Of a DNA stretch of 64,000 nt, positions 1-8,402 are shown piece by piece. A program made the translations under genes and the position numbers. The DNA comes from Glycomyces tenuis DSM 44171. GTDB taxonomy: Bacteria > Actinomycetota > Actinomycetes > Mycobacteriales > Micromonosporaceae. Location of the stretch: assembly GCF_000427885.1 (NCBI RefSeq), contig NZ_ATYW01000003.1, positions 1 through 64,000 of the forward strand, given 5' to 3'. Below the pieces are notes generated by a model. It did not search any database. It was not told the DNA's origin and worked only from the letters and a program-made list of their open reading frames with translations. Within the stretch, counting starts at the first letter, position 1, and the number at the start of each line of letters is the position of its first letter.

Positions 1-102
1 TGCGTGAGTCCAGTCGAAGTGCTTGCGCTGAGGATGCGTGAGTCCAGTCGAAGCGCTCGCGCTGAGGATGCGTGAGTCCAGTCGAAGTGCTCGCGCCGAG
101 GA
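1..102. repeat. 34-bp direct tandem repeat, three copies
   Basis: Three head-to-tail copies of a 34-bp unit occupy 1-34, 35-68 and 69-102 and differ from each other at only a few bases. Because 34 is not a multiple of three, each copy shifts the frame. Reading frame 1 from the window edge stays open to a TGA at 73-75, so the array may hold the duplicated 3' end of a gene lying to the left. A strong hairpin follows 45 bp later. The window edge hides whether more copies exist. Confidence 0.85.
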
Positions 103-146
103 CGACTGAGCGGCGGTTCGCACCGTGGACGCTCTGACATACGGAC

Positions 147-176
147 GGGGCCGGACGACGCGAGTCGTCCGGCCCC
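147..176. terminator. Bidirectional hairpin terminator
   Basis: A perfect 13-bp GC-rich stem with loop GCGA separates the left-edge repeat from the convergent gene on the minus strand. No T-run follows, as is usual for high-GC actinobacterial terminators. It can serve the unseen left gene and the SH3-like gene. Confidence 0.75.
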
Positions 177-191
177 GCCCGTGCGCTCAGC

Positions 192-620
192 TCATCCCGG
201 AATGAAGGTCACGCACGCGCTGGCGACCCACCCGGACTGGTTGTTCCAGTTGACCCAGTCCCACATCGTCCAGTTCTCGGCGCCGCAATCGCTGTAGGAG
301 CCGCCTTCGGTGGTGAACCCGCACCAGGGCACGACCTCCCCTTGGGGGATGATCCCGTCGACCGTCGCGTCCAGGTTCGGGGCCCGGCGGAAGTTCAGGT
401 CGACATCGGCCTCCACCGCGGCGTTGCCGGACTGCTGGCACGGAGGGTTGGCCACCGCCGGTTCGGCGGCCGGGGCCGGCGCCTGGGAGTCGGGCGGGCG
501 GGCGCCCGCGTCGCCTTGGGCTACGGCGGCGCTGCTCGGGAACAGCGCGAGTCCCGCTGCGAGCGCGAGCGAGGCGATCGCCAGGCCGGCTCGGCTGATT
601 CGTTTCATGCTGCGTTGCAC
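192..620 (-). CDS. Secreted SH3-like domain protein
   Basis: The 142-residue product has an N-terminal signal peptide (basic start, hydrophobic residues about 10-30, AVAQ near the cleavage site) and an Ala/Pro-rich linker. A C-terminal domain of about 75 residues resembles bacterial SH3 modules (DLNFRRAPN motif, then Trp-rich strands ending SGWVASACV). Four cysteines in the mature part could form two disulfides. The GTG at 620 was chosen because AGGAGG lies 7 nt upstream. An ATG at 608 is too far from that site. It is probably an extracellular or wall-associated protein, and its ligand is unknown. It ends at the hairpin at 147-176 and is transcribed in the same direction as the TetR gene behind it. 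Confidence 0.75.
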   Translation of the reverse strand: MQRSMKRISRAGLAIASLALAAGLALFPSSAAVAQGDAGARPPDSQAPAPAAEPAVANPPCQQSGNAAVEADVDLNFRRAPNLDATVDGIIPQGEVVPWCGFTTEGGSYSDCGAENWTMWDWVNWNNQSGWVASACVTFIPG

Positions 621-713
621 GTGTGCTCCTCCTGTCGGATGGTGGCGGATGATCCGCCTCGTCCATGGTCGGACGATCAGGAGGACGGCACGTGGCATCG
701 GCGGAGCGCGGCT

Positions 714-727
714 GTCCGATATCGGAC
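714..727. promoter_or_regulatory. 14-bp perfect palindrome upstream of the SH3-like gene
   Basis: GTCCGATATCGGAC is a perfect dyad in the 204-bp gap between the TetR gene and the SH3-like gene, about 95 bp before the latter's start. It could be an operator, but no promoter hexamers can be placed next to it with confidence. Confidence 0.3.
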
Positions 728-824
728 TCCGGTACAGCGCGTAGTGCGCGGACGGCGCCAAGCGGGCAGCATCGGGCCCGAACGGGGCACCGGGATTCGG
801 CTCGCAGAGCTCGCCTGGAGGCTG

Positions 825-1598
825 TCAAGGCTCGATGCCGAAGTCCTTCATCATGGACAGGACTTGGGCCTTGTAGAACTCCTCGATGTTCTCCTGCACC
901 GGCAGTGAGCCGAAGGCCTCCATGGTGACCAGGCCGAAGACCCGGACCCAGCCGGAGACGAAGGAGTAGACCCAGGTCAGCGGCAACTCCTCGCCGATGA
1001 TCAGCGCGCCGCACTTCTCGCGCAGCTCGCGTTGGAGGCCGTCGGAGAGCTCGGGCGGTTCCAGTGCCGCGAAGCCCAGGGCCTCGTCGTCGTTCCGCTG
1101 GTGGTAGTAGGCGGCCAGCTCGGCGCCGCACTGCTGGGCGTGCTCCATGGACTTGCGCGTCACCGGCGGCAGGTCCTCCCACGACAGTCTCCTGATGTCG
1201 AGGCTCAGCCCCAGCGCAGCCGCGCCTTCGGGGATGTTGATCATGAGCTCGAACTTGCGGCGGTTGGCGACCGCCCAGGACCGGAAGGACCAGATCCACG
1301 CCTTCATGCGGTCGAGGTGGCATTCCTCGCCGCCGGCGGCGTCCATGGCCCTGCGGGTCTCGTCGATCAGCTCGTCGTAGAAGTCGCAGCACAGCTCGAC
1401 GAGGAGTGAGTCGAGGCTGTCGAAGTAGCGGTACAGCGCCGCGGGCGAGACGCCGACCTCCCTGGCGATCGCGCGCAGAGAGACGCCGCCGGGGCCGTGC
1501 TCCAGCAACTGCCGCTGAGCGCTGGCCTTGATCTCACCGATGGTCTCGGCTCGCATCCGCTCCCGTCGGGTCGGGCCTCCCGAGGTGTTCGAACTCAC
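825..1598 (-). CDS. TetR-family transcriptional regulator
   Basis: A 257-residue repressor. Residues about 16-62 form the TetR helix-turn-helix domain (ends in the recognition-helix sequence VGVSPAALYRYFDS). The rest is a helical ligand-binding domain of the type seen in regulators of multidrug exporters. The start is GTG, with GAAGGAG just upstream. It is divergent from the MMPL exporter, and the 153-bp gap carries repeated copies of an AACGGCGTT dyad, so it very probably represses the exporter and itself. The inducer cannot be told from sequence. Confidence 0.9.
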   Translation of the reverse strand: MSSNTSGGPTRRERMRAETIGEIKASAQRQLLEHGPGGVSLRAIAREVGVSPAALYRYFDSLDSLLVELCCDFYDELIDETRRAMDAAGGEECHLDRMKAWIWSFRSWAVANRRKFELMINIPEGAAALGLSLDIRRLSWEDLPPVTRKSMEHAQQCGAELAAYYHQRNDDEALGFAALEPPELSDGLQRELREKCGALIIGEELPLTWVYSFVSGWVRVFGLVTMEAFGSLPVQENIEEFYKAQVLSMMKDFGIEP

Positions 1599-1621
1599 TG
1601 CACTCCTTCACGACATTCGAG

Positions 1622-1671
1622 TTAACGGCGTTGACTGAACAATCGCCGTTAATTATAGTGAACGGCGTTAG
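1622..1671 (+). promoter_or_regulatory. MMPL promoter overlapped by TetR operators
   Basis: TTGACT (1631-1636), 17 bp, then TATAGT (1654-1659) is a near-consensus housekeeping promoter reading toward the exporter. Three copies of TNAACGGCG lie over it: the dyad at 1622-1634 on the -35 side, an inverted half at 1644-1652 in the spacer, and a second dyad at 1659-1671 just after the -10. Bound repressor would block both directions. Confidence 0.75.
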
Positions 1672-1751
1672 CTAAATATTCACTGCTCACAATCTTACCG
1701 CTGCCCGCATCTCCGGCACCAGCGGTCACGTCTCTCCAAAAGGAGAAGTAC

Positions 1752-3923
1752 ATGTATTCCCTGATAGGCCGCGCGGCGATCAAGGCGCGGTGGTTCATCG
1801 TCGCGAGTGTGGTCGCGGTCTTCGCCATCGGCTCGACGTGGGGCCTCGGTGTCTTCGACCAGTTCACCGACGGGGGGTTCGTCTCGGAAGAGGCGGACTC
1901 GGTGACCGACGCCCAGGCCATCGAAGAGGAGTTCGGCTCCACCGGAGCCGACGTCGTGGTCCTGTACGAGTCCGACGAGCTCACGGTCGACGACCCCGAC
2001 TTCCAGGCCGCCGTTACCGGCGCCGTCGAGGAGATCGCCGGCCTCGCCGAGGTCGACACCGCCGTCTCCTACTACGACATCGGCGACGAGCGGTTCGTCT
2101 CGAACGACCGGCACTCCACCTTCGTCTCGGTCTCGCTCGGCGGCGGCACTTCCGACGAGGCGCTGGCCGACGCCTACGAATCGATCCGAGGCGACCTTCG
2201 CGAGGCCGGCGACACCGACGGGCTCGACGTCTCCCTGGGCGGCGAGGCGGCCGTCTTCCACGACATCAACACGCAGGTCCAAGAGGACCTCGTGCTCGCC
2301 GAGATGATCTCGATGCCGATCCTGCTGGTCATCACGATCATCGTCTTCGGCGCCCTCGTGGCCGCCTCCCTCCCGCTGCTCGTCGGCGGCATGGCGATCC
2401 TCGGCGGCTTCACCGTCACCCGCGTCATCGCCGAGTTCACCGACGTCTCGGTCTTCGCGGCCAACGTCATCACCATCATCGGCCTGGGCATGTCCATCGA
2501 CTACGCCCTGTTCGTGCTGAGACGCTTCCGCGAAGAGATCGCAGCCGGACGTGACAAGCGGGCCGCGGTGCTCGGCACCGTCGCCACGGCCGGGCGCACC
2601 GTCATGGTCTCCGGGCTCATCATCGTCCTGTCGATGGTCGGGCTCCTGCTGGTCGACGTCCCGTTCCTGCACGGCATCGCCTACGGCGTCATGTCGGCGG
2701 TGGGCGTCGCCATGCTCTCGGCCCTGGTGGTCCTGCCCGCCTTCCTCTACCTGCTCGGCCACCGCGTCGACAAGGGCCGCCTGATCCGCCGCCGCGAGAA
2801 GGCGGCCGAGGAGGACACCGGCTTCTGGCACGGCCTGGCCGCGGGCGTCATGCGCCGCCCGGTGCTGATCCTGCTGCCGGTCCTGGCCTTCATGGCGCTG
2901 CTCGCCAGCCCCGCCCTGGACACCGAGTTCGGCGGCGTCGACGAGCGCGACATGCCCGCGGACGCCGAGTCGCGCGTGGTCACCGAGACCATCGCCGCGG
3001 ACTTCCCCGGCGGCGACGTCGAGACCTTCGACGTCATGGTCTCCGGCGGGGGAGAAGCGGCCCTGGCCGAGGCCATGCAGGCCCTGGAAGGGCTCGACCA
3101 CGTCGAGGGCGTCGTCCCGGTGAACGGCAACGGGGACGCGACGCTGCTCCAGGTCCGCTACGGCCTCGACCCGTTCAGCGCCGAATCGCGCGAGCTCATC
3201 GAACAGGTCCGCGACATCGACGTCGCCGGCGCCGAGCTGGCCGTCACCGGCGGCGCCTCGGACCTGGTGGACATGTTCGACGCGATCGTCGACGGCCTGC
3301 CCGCGATGGTCGGCTACATCGTGGCCGTCACCGTGATCGTGCTGTTCCTGGCCTTCGGCTCGGTCGTCCTGCCGATCAAGGCCGTCCTGATGAACTTCGT
3401 GTCGCTGGCGGCGGCGATCGGCGTGGTGGTGTGGATCTTCCAGGAGGGCCACCTGTCCGGGATGCTGGACTTCACCGCCTCCGGCTTCCTGAACCCGTCG
3501 AACCTGCTGCTCATGGTGGTGCTGCTGTTCGCCCTGTCGACCGACTACGAGGTCTTCCTGCTTTCGCGGGTGCGCGAGGAGTGGGACAACGGGGCCGACA
3601 ACCGCACCGCCGTCATGCGCGGCATGCAGAAGACCGGATCGATCATCACGGCCGCGGCGGTCATCCTCATCGTCGTGGTGGGCGCCTTCGCCACCGGCGG
3701 CATCACCTTCATGAAGATGATCGGCGTCGGCATGGCCGTGGCGATCCTCCTGGACGCCACCGTGGTGCGGATGCTCCTGGTGCCGGCCACCATGCGGCTG
3801 CTGGGCCGCGCGAACTGGTGGGTCCCCGGCCCGCTGGCCCGCCTGTACTCCAAGTACGGCCTGAAGGAGACCGACGACGCCGCGGCCGTGCCCGCCCAGC
3901 CGAAGGTTCCCGCCAAGGTCTGA
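1752..3923 (+). CDS. MMPL/RND-family membrane exporter
   Basis: A 723-residue inner-membrane transporter of the MmpL/YdfJ type: one TM segment, a large extracytoplasmic domain (residues about 40-175), five or more TM segments, then the same layout again from about residue 365. This is the usual two-fold MMPL repeat. Asp/Tyr residues in the fourth TM of each half (SIDYALFVLRRFREE and STDYEVFLLSRVREE) match the proton-relay region. AAAAGGAG precedes the ATG at good spacing. It is controlled by the divergent TetR gene. The substrate is unknown (drug, lipid or siderophore). The length is normal for non-mycobacterial members. Confidence 0.92.
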   Translation: MYSLIGRAAIKARWFIVASVVAVFAIGSTWGLGVFDQFTDGGFVSEEADSVTDAQAIEEEFGSTGADVVVLYESDELTVDDPDFQAAVTGAVEEIAGLAEVDTAVSYYDIGDERFVSNDRHSTFVSVSLGGGTSDEALADAYESIRGDLREAGDTDGLDVSLGGEAAVFHDINTQVQEDLVLAEMISMPILLVITIIVFGALVAASLPLLVGGMAILGGFTVTRVIAEFTDVSVFAANVITIIGLGMSIDYALFVLRRFREEIAAGRDKRAAVLGTVATAGRTVMVSGLIIVLSMVGLLLVDVPFLHGIAYGVMSAVGVAMLSALVVLPAFLYLLGHRVDKGRLIRRREKAAEEDTGFWHGLAAGVMRRPVLILLPVLAFMALLASPALDTEFGGVDERDMPADAESRVVTETIAADFPGGDVETFDVMVSGGGEAALAEAMQALEGLDHVEGVVPVNGNGDATLLQVRYGLDPFSAESRELIEQVRDIDVAGAELAVTGGASDLVDMFDAIVDGLPAMVGYIVAVTVIVLFLAFGSVVLPIKAVLMNFVSLAAAIGVVVWIFQEGHLSGMLDFTASGFLNPSNLLLMVVLLFALSTDYEVFLLSRVREEWDNGADNRTAVMRGMQKTGSIITAAAVILIVVVGAFATGGITFMKMIGVGMAVAILLDATVVRMLLVPATMRLLGRANWWVPGPLARLYSKYGLKETDDAAAVPAQPKVPAKV

Positions 3924-3940
3924 CCACAAGGGAAACCGTG

Positions 3941-3969
3941 GCCCGTTCCGGCAGCGCGCCGGGACGGGC
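3941..3969 (+). terminator. Hairpin terminator after MMPL gene
   Basis: An 11-bp stem with one G-T pair (GCCCGTTCCGG against CCGGGACGGGC) and a 7-nt loop, starting 18 nt after the exporter stop. Confidence 0.7.
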
Positions 3970-4070
3970 CGCTCCGCTGTCACCGGTGATGCGGAAGTCT
4001 GCCGATGGGGAGAATGACCGGTTTGTTCGGCAAGCGATGCCAAAGATATCCAGGAATTTAAGTCGAGCCA

Positions 4071-4100
4071 TTGACAATTAGGCAAGCGGTTGCATAGCCT
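4071..4100 (+). promoter_or_regulatory. Sugar ABC operon promoter with LacI-type operator
   Basis: TTGACA at 4071-4076, an 18-bp spacer and TAGCCT at 4095-4100 form a good promoter. The spacer contains GCAAGCGGTTGC (4082-4093), an inverted repeat of the AAGCGnTT class bound by LacI-family sugar repressors. A related GGCAAGCGATGCC sits 53 bp upstream at 4029-4041. No lacI gene lies in the window, so the regulator acts in trans. Confidence 0.65.
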
Positions 4101-4145
4101 GGTGTGATTCAGTCCCAGACCCCCGCCGAAAGGCCTCAAGACTCT

Positions 4146-5144
4146 ATGACCGACAACGAAGTCGCAGTTGCGCCGACGGCACGGCGCAGCACGGGCGGAC
4201 CTCCGGGGCCCGCGGCGACACCCGACTCCCCTCACCCCAAGCGGAGCCGCCGAACCCTCCGCAAGTCGGCCCGCCGACGCGAGAGCTGGGCCGCGCTGAG
4301 CTTCCTCAGCCCCTTCATCGTCGGCCTGCTCGTCATCACCATCGGGCCGATGATCGCCTCGCTCTACCTCTCCTTCACCGACTACAGCCTGATCGGCGAC
4401 GCCAACTGGATCGGCCTGGAGAACTACCAGCGGATGCTCGACGACCCCCGGCTGCTGGCCTCGATCGGGGTCACCTTCCGGTACGTCTTCATCTCGGTGC
4501 CCCTCCAACTCGCCATGGCGCTCGCCCTGGCGATGGTCCTCGACAGGGGCGTCCGCGGCCTGCCGATCTACCGCTCGATCTTCTACCTGCCCTCACTCCT
4601 GGGCGGATCGGTGGCCATCGCCATCATGTGGCGCCAGGTCTTCGGCACCGAAGGCCTGGTCAACCAGGTCCTCGCCCTGTTCGGTATCCAAGGGGAGGGC
4701 TGGATCTCCCACCCCGACTACGCCCTCGACACCCTGATCATCCTCAACGTGTGGACCTTCGGCTCGCCCATGGTCATCTTCCTGGCCGGCCTGCGCCAGA
4801 TCCCCGCGATGTACTACGAGGCCGCCAGGGTGGACGGCGCCGGCCCGGTGCGGCGGTTCTTCAACATCACCGTCCCACTGCTGACGCCCATCATCTTCTT
4901 CAACCTGGTGCTCCAGATCATCAACGCGTTCCAGGCGTTCACCCAGGCGTTCATCGTCTCGGGCGGCAAGGGAGGGCCGTCGGACTCCACGCTGTTCTAC
5001 ACGCTCTACCTCTACGACCGCGGATTCACGGCCTTCGACATGGGCTACGCCTCGGCCCTGGCCTGGCTCCTGCTCATGATCATCGGCCTGTTCACGGCCC
5101 TCAACTTCCTGATGTCGAAATTCTGGGTGTTCTATGGCGACTGA
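4146..5144 (+). CDS. Carbohydrate ABC transporter permease, MalF/UgpA type
   Basis: A 332-residue permease with a basic cytoplasmic N-terminus of about 45 residues, six TM segments and the EAA loop (EAARVDGAGPVRRF, then PLLTPI) that contacts the ATPase. The ATG at 4146 was preferred over an in-frame GTG at 4104, which overlaps the promoter region; GAAAGG lies 12 nt upstream. It is the first gene of a three-gene operon and overlaps the second permease by 11 nt. No ATP-binding gene is present, so it probably uses a shared MsiK-type ATPase, as is usual in actinobacteria. Confidence 0.9.
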   Translation: MTDNEVAVAPTARRSTGGPPGPAATPDSPHPKRSRRTLRKSARRRESWAALSFLSPFIVGLLVITIGPMIASLYLSFTDYSLIGDANWIGLENYQRMLDDPRLLASIGVTFRYVFISVPLQLAMALALAMVLDRGVRGLPIYRSIFYLPSLLGGSVAIAIMWRQVFGTEGLVNQVLALFGIQGEGWISHPDYALDTLIILNVWTFGSPMVIFLAGLRQIPAMYYEAARVDGAGPVRRFFNITVPLLTPIIFFNLVLQIINAFQAFTQAFIVSGGKGGPSDSTLFYTLYLYDRGFTAFDMGYASALAWLLLMIIGLFTALNFLMSKFWVFYGD

Positions 5145-6021
5145 GACTCTGACCCCCGTATCCCCTCCGCGCCGCCGACGGCAGCGCCGTGACTTGGGAG
5201 CGCTGCGCCGCCTGCTGATCCACCTGGGTCTCATCCTCTTCGCGATGGTCATGATCTATCCGCTGCTGTGGATGCTGTCGGCCTCGTTCAAGCCCCTCGA
5301 CGAGATCTTCTCCGACCCGAGCCTGTTCCCCTCGACCTTCGAGTGGCGCAACTACGTCGACGGCTGGACCGCCCTGCCGCACCCGTTCCACACGTACATC
5401 TTCAACTCGATGGTCATCGTGGCCGGAGCCATCATCGGCAACCTGGTCTCCTGCTCCATGGCCGCCTACGCCTTCGCGAGGCTGAACTTCCCGCTCAAGG
5501 GCATGCTGTTCGCGATCATGCTGGCGACGATCATGCTCCCCATCCACGTCGTGATCATCCCGCAGTACATCCTGTTCAACAACTTCGGATGGATCGACAC
5601 CTTCTGGCCCCTGATCGTGCCCAAGCTGCTCGCCACCGACGCGTTCTTCATCTTCTTGATGGTGCAGTTCATCCGCGGTCTGCCGCGCGAGCTGGACGAG
5701 GCGAGCCAGATCGACGGGTGCAGCTACTGGGGCACCTTCCTGCGCGTGATCATGCCGCTGTGCGTGCCCGCCCTGGCCACCACCGCCATCTTCACCTTCA
5801 TCTGGACGTGGAACGACTTCTACTCGCAGTTGATCTACCTCCGCGACATCGACCTTCAGACCGTGCCACTGGCATTGCGGCTATTCCTCGACGCCCAAGG
5901 ACAGACCTCTTGGGGCTCCCTCTTCGCAATGTCCATCGTGGCGCTGGGCCCGATCTTCGGGTTCTTCCTCGCCGGCCAGCGGTACCTCGTCCGAGGCATC
6001 GCCACCACCGGCATCAAATAA
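5134..6021 (+). CDS. Carbohydrate ABC transporter permease, MalG/UgpE type
   Basis: A 295-residue permease with a first TM near residues 29-52 and the EAA motif EASQIDGCSYWGTFLRV about 90 residues from the C-terminus. Its translation is coupled to the previous gene by an 11-nt overlap. It pairs with that gene to form the heteromeric channel of a CUT1-type sugar importer. Confidence 0.92.
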   Translation: MATETLTPVSPPRRRRQRRDLGALRRLLIHLGLILFAMVMIYPLLWMLSASFKPLDEIFSDPSLFPSTFEWRNYVDGWTALPHPFHTYIFNSMVIVAGAIIGNLVSCSMAAYAFARLNFPLKGMLFAIMLATIMLPIHVVIIPQYILFNNFGWIDTFWPLIVPKLLATDAFFIFLMVQFIRGLPRELDEASQIDGCSYWGTFLRVIMPLCVPALATTAIFTFIWTWNDFYSQLIYLRDIDLQTVPLALRLFLDAQGQTSWGSLFAMSIVALGPIFGFFLAGQRYLVRGIATTGIK

Positions 6022-6061
6022 CACGGCAACCAACGATCATCCTCCTGAAAGGATGGAGAAG

Positions 6062-7357
6062 ATGCAGTCAAACAACCCCTCGGGCCTGAGTCGGCGAACG
6101 CTCGCCAAGGCCGGCCTGTTCGGAGCGGCCGCCGCTCCGCTGCTGGCCGCCTGCGGCAACGACGACGAAGGCGGATCCGGGGAACTGAGCATGATGTGGT
6201 GGGGCTCCGACCCCCGCCACGAGTACACCCGCCAGATCATCACGGCCTTCGAGGAGGCCAACGAAGGCGTCAGCATCGAGGAGTCCGTCGCCGACTGGAG
6301 CGGCTACTGGGACGCCCTGAACGTCTCGGTCTCGGGCGGCAACGCCCCCGACGTGATGCAGCACGAGGAGCGCTACCTGCGCGAGTACGCCGAGCGCAAC
6401 ACGCTGCTGGCGCTCGACGACATCGGCATCGACTTCTCGAAGCTCGACCCGGCGGTGCTCGCCGGCGGCCAGCTCGACGGCACGACCTACGGCATCGGCA
6501 CCGGCGTCAACTCCCTCTGCCTGCTGGTGAACCCGACGATCGTCGAGGAGGCCGGCCTGGAGCTCCCCGACGACACGACGTGGTCGTGGGAAGACTTCAT
6601 GGCCTTCATCATCGACATCTCGGCCGCCACCGACAAGGTCGGCAACTCCGCGGTCTCGTTCAACAACGAGGCGCTGTTCAACGTCTTCGCGCGGCAGAAG
6701 GGCGAGAGCCTCTACACGCCCGAGGGCGGGCTCGGCTTCAGCCCCGAGACCATGACCGAGTGGTGGACGATGGTGAACGAGGCCCTGGCCGCCGAGGCGA
6801 TCCCGTCGGCGACCGAGGTCGTGGAGGCCGCCGCGGCCGGCCAGGACCAGGCTCCGCTGGCCACCGGCGCGGGCGCCACCGAGTTCTACTGGACCAACCA
6901 GGTCGGGGCGCTCGAAGCGGTCCTCGGCGGCGAGCTGCTGCTCCTGCGCGTCCCCGGCGAGACCTCCGGCACCCAGCCGGGCCTCTACCTCAAGCCGGCG
7001 ATGTTCTGGGCGGCCTCCGCTGAGACCAGTGACCCGGACACGGTCGGGGAGCTGATCGACTTCCTGCTCAACAGCGACGAGTCGATCGACCTGACGCTCA
7101 CCGACCGCGGCCTGCCGGCCAACCTCGACCAGCGCGAGCGGATCCTGCCGGGCCTGCCCGACGCCGACAAGCGGGGCGCGGAGTTCATCACCGCGCTCAC
7201 GCCGGAGCTCGGCGAGGGCCCGCCGGTCCCGCCGATCGGCGCGGGGCAGATCCCCGACATCATGCTGCGGGTCTACGAGCCGCTCCTGTTCGGCGACCTC
7301 ACGCCGGACCAGGCCACCGAGCAGTTCATCACCGAGTCCGAGGCCGCCATCGGCTAA
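6062..7357 (+). CDS. Extracellular sugar-binding lipoprotein of ABC importer
   Basis: A 431-residue family-1 solute-binding protein. The N-terminus carries twin arginines (SRRTLAKAG, residues 10-18) followed by a hydrophobic stretch and the lipobox LAAC with Cys31, so it is probably exported by Tat and lipid-anchored. The ATG at 6062 has AAAGGA 8 nt upstream; another ATG at 6053 would sit directly on the ribosome-binding site. It is the last gene of the operon, before a strong terminator. The bound sugar cannot be read from sequence, and no glycosidase lies nearby. Confidence 0.9.
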   Translation: MQSNNPSGLSRRTLAKAGLFGAAAAPLLAACGNDDEGGSGELSMMWWGSDPRHEYTRQIITAFEEANEGVSIEESVADWSGYWDALNVSVSGGNAPDVMQHEERYLREYAERNTLLALDDIGIDFSKLDPAVLAGGQLDGTTYGIGTGVNSLCLLVNPTIVEEAGLELPDDTTWSWEDFMAFIIDISAATDKVGNSAVSFNNEALFNVFARQKGESLYTPEGGLGFSPETMTEWWTMVNEALAAEAIPSATEVVEAAAAGQDQAPLATGAGATEFYWTNQVGALEAVLGGELLLLRVPGETSGTQPGLYLKPAMFWAASAETSDPDTVGELIDFLLNSDESIDLTLTDRGLPANLDQRERILPGLPDADKRGAEFITALTPELGEGPPVPPIGAGQIPDIMLRVYEPLLFGDLTPDQATEQFITESEAAIG

Positions 7358-7372
7358 GCGAACCGAATGACC

Positions 7373-7402
7373 GGTGGGGAGGGCCCGCGGGCCCTCCCCA
7401 CC
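7373..7402 (+). terminator. Perfect 30-bp palindromic terminator
   Basis: A perfect inverted repeat with 15-bp arms begins 16 nt after the binding-protein stop and closes the sugar ABC operon. Confidence 0.85.
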
Positions 7403-7472
7403 GCCGTCCGAGTGCCCCGGCTGCGGCGGACTCGATTGCCGCCCGCGCCGCGATGCCCGTACCATTAGTGGG

Positions 7473-8378
7473 ATGACCAGCAAGTTCGTGCTCACGCTCT
7501 CGTGCCCCGACCGCCTCGGCATCGTCTACGCCGTCTCGGGATTCCTGACCCGCCGCAACGCCAACATCGAGGACTCGCAGCAGTTCTCCGAGCACGGTTC
7601 CGGACGGTTCTTCATGAGGGTCGAGTTCACGGCGCCAGCCGGGAACCATGGGCACAGTACGGCGCCGGCCGGGAACCAAGAGCACAGCACGGCTGCGAGC
7701 GCCCGGAACGAGCTGGCCGTCGGCTTCGCCGAGATCGCCCGCGAGTTCGACATGGAGTGGCGCCTGCACGACCGGGACGTCAAGCCGCGCGTGCTGATCA
7801 TGGCCTCGAAGCAGGGCCACTGCCTCAACGACCTGCTGTACCGCTTCCGGATCGGCGCGCTGCACGGCGAGGCCGCCGCCGTGGCCTCCAACCACCCCGA
7901 CTGGTCCGACCTGGCCGCCTCCTCGGGCGTGCCGTTCCACTACCTGCCGGTCGGCTCCGAGGGGAAGGCCTCCCAGGAGCAGCAGCTGCTCGAACTCATC
8001 GAGTCCGAAGGCATCGACGTGGTCGTCCTGGCCCGCTACATGCAGATCCTCTCGCCCGAGTTCTGCGCCAAGCTGCCGGGGCGGATCATCAACATCCACC
8101 ACTCCTTCCTGCCCAGCTTCAAGGGCGCTAGGCCCTACCACCAGGCGCACGCCCGCGGCGTCAAGCTCATCGGCGCGACCTGCCACTACGTCACCTCCGA
8201 CCTCGACGAGGGCCCGATCATCGACCAGGAGGTCGCCCGCGTCGACCACGCGATGAGCCCCGAAGACCTCGTCGCCGCCGGACGCGACCTCGAGTCGACC
8301 TGCCTGGCCCGCGGCCTCGCCGCCCACCTCGACGACCGCATCCTCCTCAACGGCACCAAGACGGTGGTGTTCCGCTAG
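7473..8378 (+). CDS. purU: Formyltetrahydrofolate deformylase
   Basis: Hydrolyses 10-formyl-THF to THF and formate, supplying formate for purine synthesis and balancing one-carbon pools. The 301-residue protein has an N-terminal ACT domain (FVLTLSCPDRLGIVYAVS) and a formyltransferase-like catalytic domain from about residue 105. This includes the INIHHSFLPSFKGARPY and GATCHYV motifs with the catalytic Asn, His and Asp. An insertion of about 25 residues, built of a duplicated 10-residue unit, interrupts the ACT domain (see repeat). The ATG has no good ribosome-binding site, but TACCAT lies 7 nt upstream, so the mRNA is probably leaderless. Confidence 0.92.
   Translation: MTSKFVLTLSCPDRLGIVYAVSGFLTRRNANIEDSQQFSEHGSGRFFMRVEFTAPAGNHGHSTAPAGNQEHSTAASARNELAVGFAEIAREFDMEWRLHDRDVKPRVLIMASKQGHCLNDLLYRFRIGALHGEAAAVASNHPDWSDLAASSGVPFHYLPVGSEGKASQEQQLLELIESEGIDVVVLARYMQILSPEFCAKLPGRIINIHHSFLPSFKGARPYHQAHARGVKLIGATCHYVTSDLDEGPIIDQEVARVDHAMSPEDLVAAGRDLESTCLARGLAAHLDDRILLNGTKTVVFR
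7632..7691 (+). repeat. In-frame 30-bp tandem duplication inside purU
   Basis: Two consecutive 30-bp copies encode APAGNHGHST and APAGNQEHST, differing at a few bases. They fall in the loop after the VEFTA strand of the ACT domain, where other PurU proteins have a short turn. The duplication keeps the frame, so it is a recent slippage-type expansion rather than a pseudogene lesion. Confidence 0.85.
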
Positions 8379-8402
8379 CGCCGGGTGGCTCATAATGGCC
8401 GC

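Noticed and set aside
1..102. A CRISPR array at the left edge
   Set aside because: The 34-bp units are directly adjacent, without unique spacers, and no cas gene is present.
4104..4145. GTG at 4104 as start of the first sugar permease
   Set aside because: It lies just after the -10 hexamer and inside the regulatory region, and the next ATG at 4146 opens directly on the family's usual N-terminus.
1695..4508. A 937-codon open frame antisense to the MMPL gene
   Set aside because: It is a GC-rich shadow frame with low-complexity His/Asp/Arg content and mirrors the third-position bias of the real gene.
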